Shown here: positions 11,679 through 21,850 of the stretch, piece by piece
How the letters are laid out: the number at the start of each line of letters is the position of its first letter
How positions within the stretch are numbered: position 1 is the stretch's first letter
DNA from: Bigelowiella natans CCMP2755
Lineage: Eukaryota; Cercozoa; Chlorarachniophyceae
Direction: 5' to 3'
DNA: 45,206 nt
NCBI GenBank assembly: GCA_000320545.1
Contig: ADNK01002197.1
Coordinates: 1-45,206, forward strand
The notes under the pieces: model-generated
Database searches by the model: none
What the model saw: the letters and a program-made list of their open reading frames with translations, nothing else
Told to the model about the DNA's origin: nothing
Made by a program: the position numbers and the translations under genes

Positions 11679-13597
11679 ATGTTGCTCTTGTTGCTGACAA
11701 GCGCAACAACTGTGCTCATTCTCAATGCACAACCTGCCCAACCAAACCCAAACCATCCTCTCCAATGCTCCCAGATGACCTCGAGAAGCAGCTGTCTGGA
11801 GGCCAAGGGAGGAAATTGCGCTTATTGCATTGCCACCGAGTCATGTGTCTCGACAGAACACAATACTTGCCCAGGTTTTCATTCGCAGCAACTTTGCTTG
11901 CCATAATCGATCTTCACTCTATTCTTTTCATAATCTAAAATAATAGAGGGGTGCCTTTTCCAAGAGCCCAAACCTGGTCTCAGGCAAGAGGAATCTAAAC
12001 CAACGTGTCACCTTAGGAGGTAGATTGCAACATAATAAAGCCCCTGTTGTGGAGGAGGAGGAGGAGGAGGAGAAGAAGAAGAGACGATTTAGGCCAGAAT
12101 AATGACAACCAATAAATTTGTTTGAGGAAGAAATTCAATAATTGAAACTTGCTATTGCTAGGATTTCATCATGACATGTATTCAACCAGGGCGCCGCGAA
12201 ACGTAACGGGATACTCTGAAGATTTTGCTTTAAGGTTGCTGCACTAATATTCGAGCACTGAATGGTTCTCAGCATCCTGTCTACATCTATTTAGAATGGT
12301 AAAGCTATGTGGAGCAGCATATTGCCCCCCTGATGATATTCAGCAGTGGACATGTCGAGGGTAATTACTAAGAAAGACAATGTCAGCACGAACGTGTGGA
12401 TGCCTACCACCAGCTAAATTTTCTATTTTTACGTCGCCTTTCCAACCCGTTGCCTTGCTGGTTTTGCGCCTAACGTCTTCCAACGCAACTTGTGGAGAAC
12501 TTTCAATCCTCATTCTTGAGGAATTGCTTATGTTGATGTTGTTATTGTTGCTATTGTTGTTGTTTAGGGGGAAATGTATTGACGGTTTCAAATCCGAGTT
12601 TATGGCGATGGACGAAGTATACACCACGCTTGTCTTTGCCGGCGTTGACTTCGGAGAAGGCGCTGACAAGAGGGGCAAGGACCCCGCAAGAGTTGTCATC
12701 GTATTTAGAGGTGTATTTAGTCATGCTCGCCGCCATTGAGATCCATAAGCAATATGAACCATCCTTACCATCGCCCCTACCTGTCATCACTATCGTCAGT
12801 TCTGTCATCATCATGATCATCTTCTGTAGGAACCGTGGAGGTCGACTACATGAACTGGGTCGCTGATATGGACATTCTCAAAACCGCGCCGTTTGAGGAC
12901 AAGGACATTGAGGTCGTACCGGTGTTGCTCGCTTTGCTGTTGATATGTGCGTGACCAATAGTCACAAGGGAAAACACTTCTACTGCTCCCTGTCTCTCCC
13001 CACACAGCATAGCTGCCCTGTCCCGATGTTCGCTTCGTGAGAACCTCGTTTGTTTGTGTATCCAACGCTAATAACGGCGTTCCGACAGGTTCATCGTGGC
13101 TTCTACCTCGCATACATGCAGTTGCGTGAGCGAATCATGAGATATCTGGAGGGTGTTCCCAAGGTGGATCTCGTCGTGACCGGTACATCAAATTGCGCCC
13201 CATATTTCCACTTGTATTCTTGTGCAGGCTTGTACACAGACAAACTCAGCGAGATACGAACACGTGCACGTTATTATATTTATAATCTTCCGCCTTGAGA
13301 TATCTATGGTTCTTCTGATATCGCCATGTTCCATTAAGGCCATTCTCTCGGAGCTTCAATGGCATCATTATGCGCTTTCGACATCGTGACACAGCCAGAT
13401 AGAATGGGCTTCAAGGTCGTCGATGCTACCCACCGCCTCACATAGGCGTCATCAGTTGCAATGTTATTCTGTGGATGTTTGCACGCTGTGACGGACAAAC
13501 GAGACGATTCTTTTGTTCCACTGCTCGTTTCTCTCTTTTCTTGCACCGCTGCCTCCATAAACCAGCACCCGCCAAGAAGGCAGTGATACTATAGCTG

Positions 13598-13632
<35 letters not shown>

Positions 13633-14017
13633 GCTACAACGATACCTCGCTGTTTAATACCAACTCCGTCGTCACAATCATCATCATCATCATCACCATC
13701 ATCATCATCATTATCATCATCAGAGCGTTAGCACGATTACATACGGAGAGCCCAGGACGGGCAATCTCGCGTTCCACAAAGCCTTCTCCCGCCTCATCCC
13801 TGATTCCTGGCGCGTCACTCACTACAAGGACGTCGTTCCCAAAGTCCCGTTTCAGAGCTTCGGCTTCTATCACACCGCGAGGGAGGTAGGCATTCGTAAC
13901 GTGTGGGACAACTATATCGCCAAATGGCGGCAGCATGTGCCTATGCAGTGAATGTATCATCTAGTGTGCTGTTGCGGGCTCTTTCCTTTCTTCGCGACCG
14001 ACTGTTTTGTACTATAC

Positions 14018-14088
<71 letters not shown>

Positions 14089-14787
14089 CTCTGTTGGTTT
14101 ATAGATTTGGTACAGCTCGCGTGACTACGAGAAGACCGACGATTATCAAGTCTGTGACGGGTAAGAAGCAGGCTAACCATGGTGTTTTGATGATAGTGGC
14201 GGTGGGTAGATAGCATTGTCCTAGTATTGGAGAGAACGTAAGAGCGACTTGCTCATGAATGCGAACAAACTTCTACATCGTCGTCATTGATATTATTACA
14301 ACCCCCCCCCCCCCCCCTTGCCATCTCCCATTAGCTCTGGCGAAGACCCGAAATGCCAAAATAGCCTCTGGTAGTAGCAATCGCCCTTGCCTTCAGAATC
14401 ACATCAAACTACAAAATATTGGAGATGTCATGCTCTCTGCTCTCGTCCCCTTTACGATATTCTTGCGTTACTTCTCTCGGCTTGCATTGGAACACCAGAT
14501 GTATCAGATGGTTGAATGTGAAAGAAGACGATGATGATTTCCCCTTTCCCCCACGGCTAGAGCCGTGTCGCTGGACTCGATGTATGCATTCGTATTCTCA
14601 GATTGAAAATCTCAGTCACCATGCAACCCGCAGGTTCGCTACCTCCGTCCAAGACCATCTTTATTACATCGGAGTGTATCTAGGCACTGGCGGATGCTTG
14701 GACCCGGTTGCAAGCTTGGCAGATCGACCATCTGCGACGACCGAACAACAGGGACAGGCGCATTTGGCAAGGACCATGGAACTTTAG
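11679..14787 (+). CDS. Secreted class 3 lipase (alpha/beta hydrolase)
   Basis: Exons: 11679-11874, 12190-12234, 12295-12360, 12568-12710, 12830-12912, 13089-13182, 13339-13415, 13724-13885, 14105-14160, 14335-14370 and 14634-14787. A short exon is probably missing between the first two, because their phases do not meet. Exon 1 encodes a Leu-rich signal peptide and a Cys-rich module (CSQMTSRSSCLEAKGGNCAYC) like PSI/plexin modules. The lipase core follows: LCGAAYCPPDDIQQW, VVIVFRGTVEVDY (oxyanion region), VHRGFYLAY, GHSLGAS (nucleophile Ser), ITYGEPRTGN, HYKDVVPKVP (Asp) and FYHTARE (His). The C-terminus VQDHLYYIGVYLG is also typical. The triad is complete, so it is probably an active secreted triacylglycerol lipase or esterase. 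13183-13338 and 13416-13723 are introns. Confidence 0.88.
12051..12083. repeat. GGA/GAA trinucleotide repeat
   Basis: (GAG)n/(AAG)n in the second lipase intron region. It is open in one frame, so it could belong to the missing short exon, but there is no clear donor. Confidence 0.8.
13601..13722. repeat. CTG and TCA trinucleotide repeats
   Basis: (CTG)n 13601-13629 and (TCA/TCATCA)n about 13677-13722. The second runs up to the acceptor of the lipase exon at 13724 and so forms its 3' splice region. Confidence 0.9.
14020..14085. repeat. CA and TA microsatellites
   Basis: (CA)n 14020-14051 then (TA)n 14054-14085 in a lipase intron, ending about 20 bp before the exon at 14105. A C-run (14302-14317) sits before the next exon. 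Confidence 0.9.
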
Positions 14788-15374
14788 GGAGAGAGAGAGA
14801 GTAATGAAAGAGAGGAGGTTTTGGGATTATACATACGACATAAATCTGTACAGCATCGAGGGCCTCATAATTGCCACTCATGCCGCGCCAGCATGAACAT
14901 TTATGCTACCGTAGAGATAATCGATGGTTGCGTCTATTTTTTTTTAAACTAAGGCTCGGGCAATTTGCATGCAATGTAATCATCAATTTGTGCATTATAG
15001 CTACGCTATTTGCCCACATGATAGATTCAAAATTGTTCACATTAATATAATCTAGTATTGCATTATCTAGTTATCTATTAGCTGATGATTTTTCTCATAG
15101 TGCTCTAGTGATCGATGTGATGCCGCACGCACAGCGCATGTGTGCATTCGATTCGCGCATCCGCACACGATATATGCATGCTAGAGATTAGAATTAGAAG
15201 GTGCGACTGCTCATCGCAAAATTGTTTATTCGTGTGACTAAATGAACCACAGCTTCGGCCATCTAGCCATCTAGCCATGCTAGCATGCAGAGAGCAATAG
15301 ATCTTGCCTATGAGCGTTTTTGGTGTTGAGGGCTCAGGAGGCATGGAACATACTAGCATACTTGGAAAGAGAGG
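14788..15374. other. Intergenic palindrome-rich stretch
   Basis: AT-rich. From about 14930 to 15300 it is rich in CTAG, CATG and TGCATG words, with ATCTAGCC repeated. No exon was found that could supply the missing N-terminus of the hydrolase remnant at 15375. Confidence 0.4.
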
Positions 15375-15812
15375 TTGGATTCGCCACCCACCAATATTGC
15401 TATTCACGGTCTCCTGTCATTTTTCGTAAAGTTTTTCGATATCGCCGAGCTTAACCCCAATGCGGGAGGTGCGGGTGGATTGGCAGCTTACAAGAAGGAT
15501 CACCCAGAAACATTCGATTTCCTCAAACGAATGATGAGAAGGGCTTTTAGACGCACGCATCATGGACTAGTCAATGAAACAATAGTAGAGGTGGGGAAAG
15601 GCGGTGGATGGGGATTTGATGCACGCAAGTTGAAATGCGAGAAAACGCTCGTGTGGTATAGTTCGGAAGACAAAGAAATACTTTACTGGATGGGAGAATG
15701 GCTAGCCAATCATTTCAACTCAAAGGTAAGTCAATCTGCCGGCCATGGACATTTTAGCCAACTTCACAACAAGTTCAACGGGAAATTTGCAGAAGCTATT
15801 GCATCGTTGTAA
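15375..15812 (+). pseudogene. Orphan alpha/beta-hydrolase C-terminal exon
   Basis: An open frame of about 145 codons without an ATG ends at a TAA at 15812. Its C-terminal half fits an alpha/beta hydrolase: LVWYSSEDKEI supplies the acid position and SAGHGHFSQL the catalytic His. The nucleophile elbow (G-x-S-x-G) and the rest of the N-terminal core are absent here, and no upstream exon was found. Both flanks are palindrome-rich intergenic DNA. A consensus-like GTAAGT at 15725 is read through, since splicing it would remove the His motif. It is either a 5'-truncated remnant or the last exon of a gene whose other exons I failed to see. Confidence 0.5.
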
Positions 15813-16301
15813 TTTATAACAAACTTTTTCTTCTTTTCTTGAGTGCAATGTTTTGCAACACCAATACAACGACGGCTGCCAATAATTGCATGCTTAGCGG
15901 CCGCGCGTATACATCTTATTCTAGCCAGAAGTAGTGTATAATAGTGAACGCGTCCTAATAACGACAATGAGCTAGCTAACCTCTGGCAGTTGCGTAGCGT
16001 GCTGCATGCATGCACATGGCAAACGTAAGCATGTGCGCTAGCTCAGCCAATGATGTTGCGACACAAGATGAACTCTATTTATATCCTTGGCCTTTTTATA
16101 ATAGACACTATATTTTTTGTACATATATGCGCACACACGCACACTAACACACATACAAATCGGAGCCAGGCTAGGCGACTGGTTGTACTACTGACGCTCA
16201 GCATTTATATTATCAATCTTTTATTTCGGGAGGTAACTGTGGAGAAATCACTCGCTTACAGCTACACAATGGCATCGATTTGCATCAAATTTTCTTCGCG
16301 T
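15813..16301. other. Convergent intergenic island
   Basis: No gene seen. GCTAGCTAACC, GCTGCATGCATGCAC and GTGCGCTAGC occur between 15960 and 16045, then AT-rich DNA up to the 3' end of the methyltransferase gene. Confidence 0.4.
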
Positions 16302-17504
16302 TCATGCCATCTTCACAAGAACCGCCATGTACATTCCCTCCTTTCTGGCATTTTCAGAACCATCTTCCTGATGCTGATCGTTATCATGGAAACTAAGCAG
16401 CCTCAGTCCTGTGGCGCCTGTCATAACACACCAATCATTGTGAAACAACTATTAGCTCTTTGGTCAAACAACCACTACGATGAATTCCTATCTGGCGTGC
16501 AGTGTTCGCAATTACGTACCTTTGTCAGCGCAGAGAGCTTCTAACTCTTGCTCTGTTGGCAAATTGTGGCGAAAGAGTACTGGATCTTTCTGACACATTC
16601 GCTCGATAAATTTGCGGCCTCTTGGGTGCGACACAATGAGGATTCCATCCTTCCAATAAATAGCAATTCGAAAATATTAGCGCATTAGAAGAGTTAAATT
16701 AATGTTTATGGTTGATACTCCTCTCAACACAAAAAGTACCGTGGCTAAAAATTCGTCTGATAAGCGTTGGAGAGTCGCCTTAGGGTTCCATAAATGACTA
16801 AGAAGAAAGATTACTTCAGGGATCGAAATATTTTTCAATGTTTCAGGACTTGTACTAGGCGAGACAACAAACCTTACGCAGGCGTTGAGCACAATAATGT
16901 CAAATCTAGCGTCCCTCTCCCCATTCCCTGTTTCTGAGCTTCCATCTTTATTTACATCCTCAAGATTCAAATCATCAACATCGCCAGCGACAAAGACACT
17001 TTCCGGGTGTCGTTGCGCAGCCAATGCCACCATGCCTGGCGAGATGTCCACGCCAACTACCGCTGGGGACCCGCTGCCCCCCCCTCGTGCCTCCCCGATT
17101 TCGAGTGCTGCTTGCATATAATAAGGAATCATATCTCCGGTGCCGCAAGCTACGTCCAGGATTCGCAGGGTCCCAGGGGGCTTGGAGGATGCTTCTATAG
17201 CGACCTGTGCGATCTTTAGCATACCCTCCGCCTCAGCCGTTTCCGGCGGTTTCATCGACGCGAAGAAGCCGGAAGAACTCGTGATAAATCGCTCATATGT
17301 ATTTCCCACATGTTTGGTGAAGGAAGAACGCTCCTCGATATCACTGCCAGGCTTTGCGCGTCCTGCGGCTGATGATCTTGCTCGTATGCTCACCCGGTTC
17401 ACCCTGGCTCTCAACCGACTTGTCAAAGGGCTCCGTGAGTCGACGGGGGAGAGGAAACTTGCTAGGAGCAGGGTCAGTACGGTCACTTGCATTATCCTAG
17501 CCAC
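16302..17504 (-). CDS. SAM-dependent methyltransferase, probably plastid-targeted
   Basis: Four exons (16873-17504, 16740-16797, 16520-16649, 16302-16417) join in phase to give 311 residues. The N-terminus is hydrophobic (QVTVLTLLLASFLSPVDS), then Arg/Ser-rich (SRLRARVNRVSIRARSSAAGR), a two-part plastid address. The Rossmann core shows motif I ILDVACGTGD (115-124), GVDISPGM (151-158), FDIIVLNAC, then LWNPKATLQRLS, ILIVSHPRGRKF and the last strand GMYMAVLVK. The C-terminal half resembles a plant and algal chloroplast methyltransferase family; the substrate is unknown. The donor after GCGTAAG was chosen over an earlier GTAAGG because only it preserves the family spacing. Confidence 0.85.
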
Positions 17505-17887
17505 CGGGTTGCATTGGGAGCTGAATGAGGTGCCGGTTTGTTCCTGCTCGGGGAGGGGGGTACGATGGTGCTTGCACGCACCAATTTAGGCGAATTCGAA
17601 CCGAATCCTTCGAAATTCCCAAAAAAATAACTTATCTACATATTCCAGGCTGTTGACATAGCGCGACAACCCTACAGGAAAGCTTAGTCCTGCTAAACCG
17701 GAGCTTCTTTTTCTCCAAACCAATGAGAATTGTCGCATGTCGAAATTCGCCTCTATTTTTACCTGAATATAATTCAAGCTGCAACGGCTCTAAGGAATCC
17801 TCAAACACCTACAAAGACTAGAGACCATCAATTGACTGAAGGTATTGACCCCCCTCCTCCCTTGTAAGCTATACCAATGTAAGTATC
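17505..17887. promoter_or_regulatory. Divergent intergenic region (methyltransferase / WH2 gene)
   Basis: 383 bp lie between divergent start codons, so both promoters should lie here. No clear element was identified. Confidence 0.4.
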
Positions 17888-19003
17888 ATGGGCGAAAATT
17901 TGTATTTTATAGATGGGAAGAGGCTTTCGTTCCAGTTACAAGGCTTCATCACCCCGGACCCCGAGCTTCCATGCCCGATTTGGACCGCGCTCCTTACATC
18001 ACACTCCTTTTTCAATCCGCCCCGCAACCCCGGAGGTGGTTCGAAAGTGGCATGGAAAGAGCATTGCGGTAGGATGACTTTCGAACATGTTGAAAAGATT
18101 AAGTATGCGATAGGATTACTTGATGCGATAGAACCAAGCGTCGACATGTGCGTATCATTGCTTGCTTCTCGTCAGGCAGCCATTATTGACAGCTGCTCTT
18201 CTTTCAGGATCGCTGGTTTAAGAAGACGTTGAAGGGAATGGCGACTGTCGCTCTCTCTGTGGCATTAGTCCCGTGGAAATTTGGAATGGTAGGACGAAGA
18301 CAGCTTGGCTTGCAGAACACCCTTCTCAATTGTTTACTGACTTGAGACTGCTACTGGGTGTGATCAACAGGTCGTTGGAGAAGCCATAAAATCAATCTCC
18401 GATAAGAGAAACGTGGTATCTTATTTCTTACAATTATCGGCCGTTGAAATTCTGTAATAACACGCACGGTTTTCGTAGAAGAATCCTCGAAAGAAGAACG
18501 AAAGCAGTTCCGTTCAAAAACCTAATCCAATCCAAGCCCCCTCGACCCCGGTCCCGACTGCTCCGAAAGAGCAAGACAGCAATCCCCTTGATCCCCGAAT
18601 CGCCGTGAAGCTCGAGCGACTTGAAGAAAACGTAAGAGACAACTATTTAGAATGAACGCAGGAGTTGTTGCATATTGATGGTTTGGAAGATATTCTGTAT
18701 TTGACATGACTGCAATGTGCTACAGCAACGTCAGCAAGAATTTTACCATCGGGAACTTATGACACAGCTCAATCATCAGATGAATAGGCAACGGTATATA
18801 CATGTAGTTTTGAGGCCTATCATTGACAAGCAAAATAAAAATCGAGTGTTAGTCTATCTCTTCGTATCTACTTGCGAATACTCAAAACGGTCTTGATTGC
18901 TTTCGAATCTCCATCAGGGATCAATTTGCGGAAGTCGTGAAGATTTCATCAAGTAATTAGTAAAACTTATTCTGGATATAAATGTTCAGCAAATATGAAT
19001 ATT

Positions 19004-19039
<36 letters not shown>

Positions 19040-19425
19040 GCACGTGCGTATGTCTGTGTTAGTGTGTAATGAAGTTCGTATATGACGCTTTTCTACCGCA
19101 TACAAATGTATATGAATCAGGTCTCCTAAAGGAAATAAAATCCAAGCCAGTGGCATTGCAACGGCAGCTTGCGTTGACCCATCGTGCTTCTCCTTACCCC
19201 CCTCCTCATTATGAGAGCCAACCTCCACAGCAGCTTATGACGCCAGTTGTCAGCCAGCATCACCAAGGCACCTACCCAAGATCAACTGTACGCTCTCGCA
19301 ACACGCGGCGAGCACGACGAATGCCCCCTCCTCCTCCCACAGCGATGAGATCATGCGTAGTATCAAGAAAGAGACCAAAGACACGCGAAGGGAGGTAGTC
19401 TGTTCAAATATTTATATATTTATAA

Positions 19426-19466
<41 letters not shown>

Positions 19467-21107
19467 TGAGAGGGGGAGGGGGGGGGGGCTAGCACCGCAG
19501 CGACTGAACAGCCCTCTTTCTACGCAAAAATACTAAAACTCATCTACCCCATGACAATAATCCTTTTATCCCTTTTTCCAGGTCTCCAGCAGCCATGTCG
19601 GTGACTTTCTATCGCTCTCCACTCGTAGACACACCACGGCCAACCACCTCGGCTTCTGCAGCTTCTGCGGCTACGAAGACAACGATCGGATGGAAGAGGG
19701 GGAGGATGATGAAAGAACCCTCTCCTATTCGTTCCCCCTCCGATATGTCAGGTATGGAAGAGAACATGGACGCCCCCTCCCCCTTCCCTAGCCATTTCTG
19801 GCAGCAGCGCAGCGTACAGAAATTGGTTGGTGATCGCTGGAGAACTAATCCTATTTCTTACCTGCTTTGGTGTTTGTCCTTCCTTCCCTGCGTCATCTAT
19901 TAGTCACCAACCACGTATTCGTGACCCCACGTGTGAGGCAGCCTAGCACCTCTCAGCGGCCAAGGACGGCGCTCATGACTGCTCGTTCTGCTGCAGCCGC
20001 AACCGCCTTCATTGAAGATGACCGAGGCGCTGCCGGAGCCATGCGTGCTCCTTCTCCTTCCTCCCCCCCCAGCGCTCTTTCCGCGAATGCGAGAACCACC
20101 TTCCAGAAGCCTCTGCCTCCCAGCGCCTCCAGAGCTGCTGCCGCCACGCAGATGAGCAGGGGCTGCAGGCAGCGGGCTGCTCCTTCGACGCCCACACCCA
20201 CCACGCCGTTCGTAGGCATTATTAGCACTCCTCTCGGTGAAGCTCCCAAGCCGCCGCCGCATTCAAACACGATCAAGAGAGCAAGAATGGGAAGCAGTTG
20301 TCTCAAAAGCAAGGCGATGGGCAGTACCATGAAAGCTCACCATTCAAGCAATAGCTCGGTGCCTCCGCCGCCTGTCGGGATCCCCCCCCCGCCTGTGTTT
20401 TGCAACGCTCGGCCAGGATCGGCGCCTGGGGATGTCCCGCCACCCCCCCCTTCGAATCTCTGCAAGCCTCCCAAAGCTCCTCACCACACTCCTCGCCCTG
20501 CTCGCCCCACTCGTCCTCAAGGCGGGGGCGACAGGGCAGCACTGTTGTCGCAGATTCGTGCAGGACCTAGCCGGAAGCTAAGAAAAGTTTCTTCTAAGAG
20601 ATCTTGCGATAACACGTCGAGCTTGCATCCCCGTGGCCCTCCTGCTGCTTCTCGCGTTAAGAAGCAGCAGCGATCTTCGCGGCCAACGGCATCTGCCATA
20701 AAGCGTGTGCGGCTGAAGCCCCTCAGCTGCAATACGCCACTGCAAAATCGCCGAAGCAGGCAGTCGCAACGGCCGGCTGCTGGGCTGCATGAGAAAGTGC
20801 TGATGGTAATTGACTGGGAGAGTTTCTTAGAAATGGCACCGGAAATATGCACGCCGTTGTGCTTCGCGAGAAGACGGAGAGTTGCTTTTGTTTTTTGTTG
20901 TTCTCCTGCGATTTTTTTTAAAAAAGTGATTCATTCTAGCGAATGAAACTACAGTAGGGTACAAGTGAAGTCGTTTGTTCATGCACATCGTTCTTAAATT
21001 TGGTTTTTTTTGGGACTATGCAGGCAATAAAAGATAAATTTCACTCGATTCACCAAGGATCGCCAAACACAACTGTGGGATCATCTGCGTCTAGTTTCGA
21101 GGATTAA
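17888..21107 (+). CDS. WH2/polyproline protein, actin-regulator-like
   Basis: Ten exons join in phase to 690 residues: 17888-18151, 18208-18288, 18371-18412, 18479-18631, 18726-18793, 18918-18952, 19121-19394, 19582-19751, 19904-20805 and 21024-21107. Residues 1-88 are unfamiliar. About 98-115 is hydrophobic (GMATVALSVALVPWKFGMV), followed by a Pro-rich linker and a Gln/Glu-rich coiled coil (about 175-215). A long basic Ser/Pro region contains polyproline runs (about 516-545), then a WH2-like motif DRAALLSQIRAG..RKLRKV (about 572-592). The tail KVLMAIKDKFHSIH resembles the connector of WASP/WAVE VCA regions, and the protein ends in FED. WH2 binds monomeric actin and polyproline binds profilin. 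It lacks a recognisable SCAR, WH1 or CRIB domain. Arp2/3 activation is inference. Confidence 0.65.
19007..19038. repeat. TA microsatellite
   Basis: (TA)n in the intron between exons 18918-18952 and 19121-19394 of the WH2 gene. Confidence 0.9.
19428..19469. repeat. GT microsatellite
   Basis: (GT)n in the intron after 19394, followed by a G-rich stretch (19470-19488). Confidence 0.9.
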
Positions 21108-21850
21108 GTTGCACAGCAATTCCTTTGCTATTGGATCTAAAATAGTGGACGCCCAATCAAGGACAATGGGATAGTACACATATAATGGTGTTTTCTACTT
21201 TAACCTTCTCATTAAATTGTAAGGTTAATTAAATATTTGTTTAATAGAGCATTTTATTGAGCATATGAAGGATAATGTCGCCATTCTCTATATGCCTAAA
21301 TGAGCTGCTGAGCCGCTCTAGCACTGCTAATCATCTATTCATGCATTTTCTAGATTATTTACATCGACGTCAAGCTTGCGATATGCATGAACGAGCATAC
21401 GTGTATTAAATTATATCTACTTTCGATAAATAAGTATCATGTCATGCATGCTGCATTCATGCTAGCATGATATGCAGAGACATCAGATATAGTCTAATAA
21501 TAATTCTAGATGCTGTCTAAGCCTTTCAACATCAATCTCCTAATTCACCGGTCACCAATCTAAATATGCATTGCTAGATTGCATGCTCTACACTACATTA
21601 CGTACTAGATTAGTACATCTAGATTTATCTACTAGGCGGCACTAATAATGTCTAGATTTGAGAGAACTAGAGAAGTTTAGATAATTCGCATGCTAACATG
21701 GCCGATCATTGTTGATATTTAGTCGATGCAAAGCACCATCATGATGTTCGCAGAAATGTCATCAGTCGTATCTAATGACAGTACTAGACTAGTAGAATCA
21801 TCGAGCCATAGCAAAGACTAACGACGAATTATCGATCAATGATGCTACTA
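21108..21850. other. Convergent intergenic island rich in CTAG/CATG palindromes
   Basis: AT-rich with no exon. Between 21300 and 21800 the words CTAGA, TCATGCTAGCATGA, GCATGC and GATGCATG recur. It separates the stop codons of the WH2 and ankyrin genes. Confidence 0.5.

Noticed and set aside
15725-15758. Apparent 34-nt intron with consensus GTAAGT
   Set aside because: Too short, and removal would delete the catalytic His motif; the frame is open through it.
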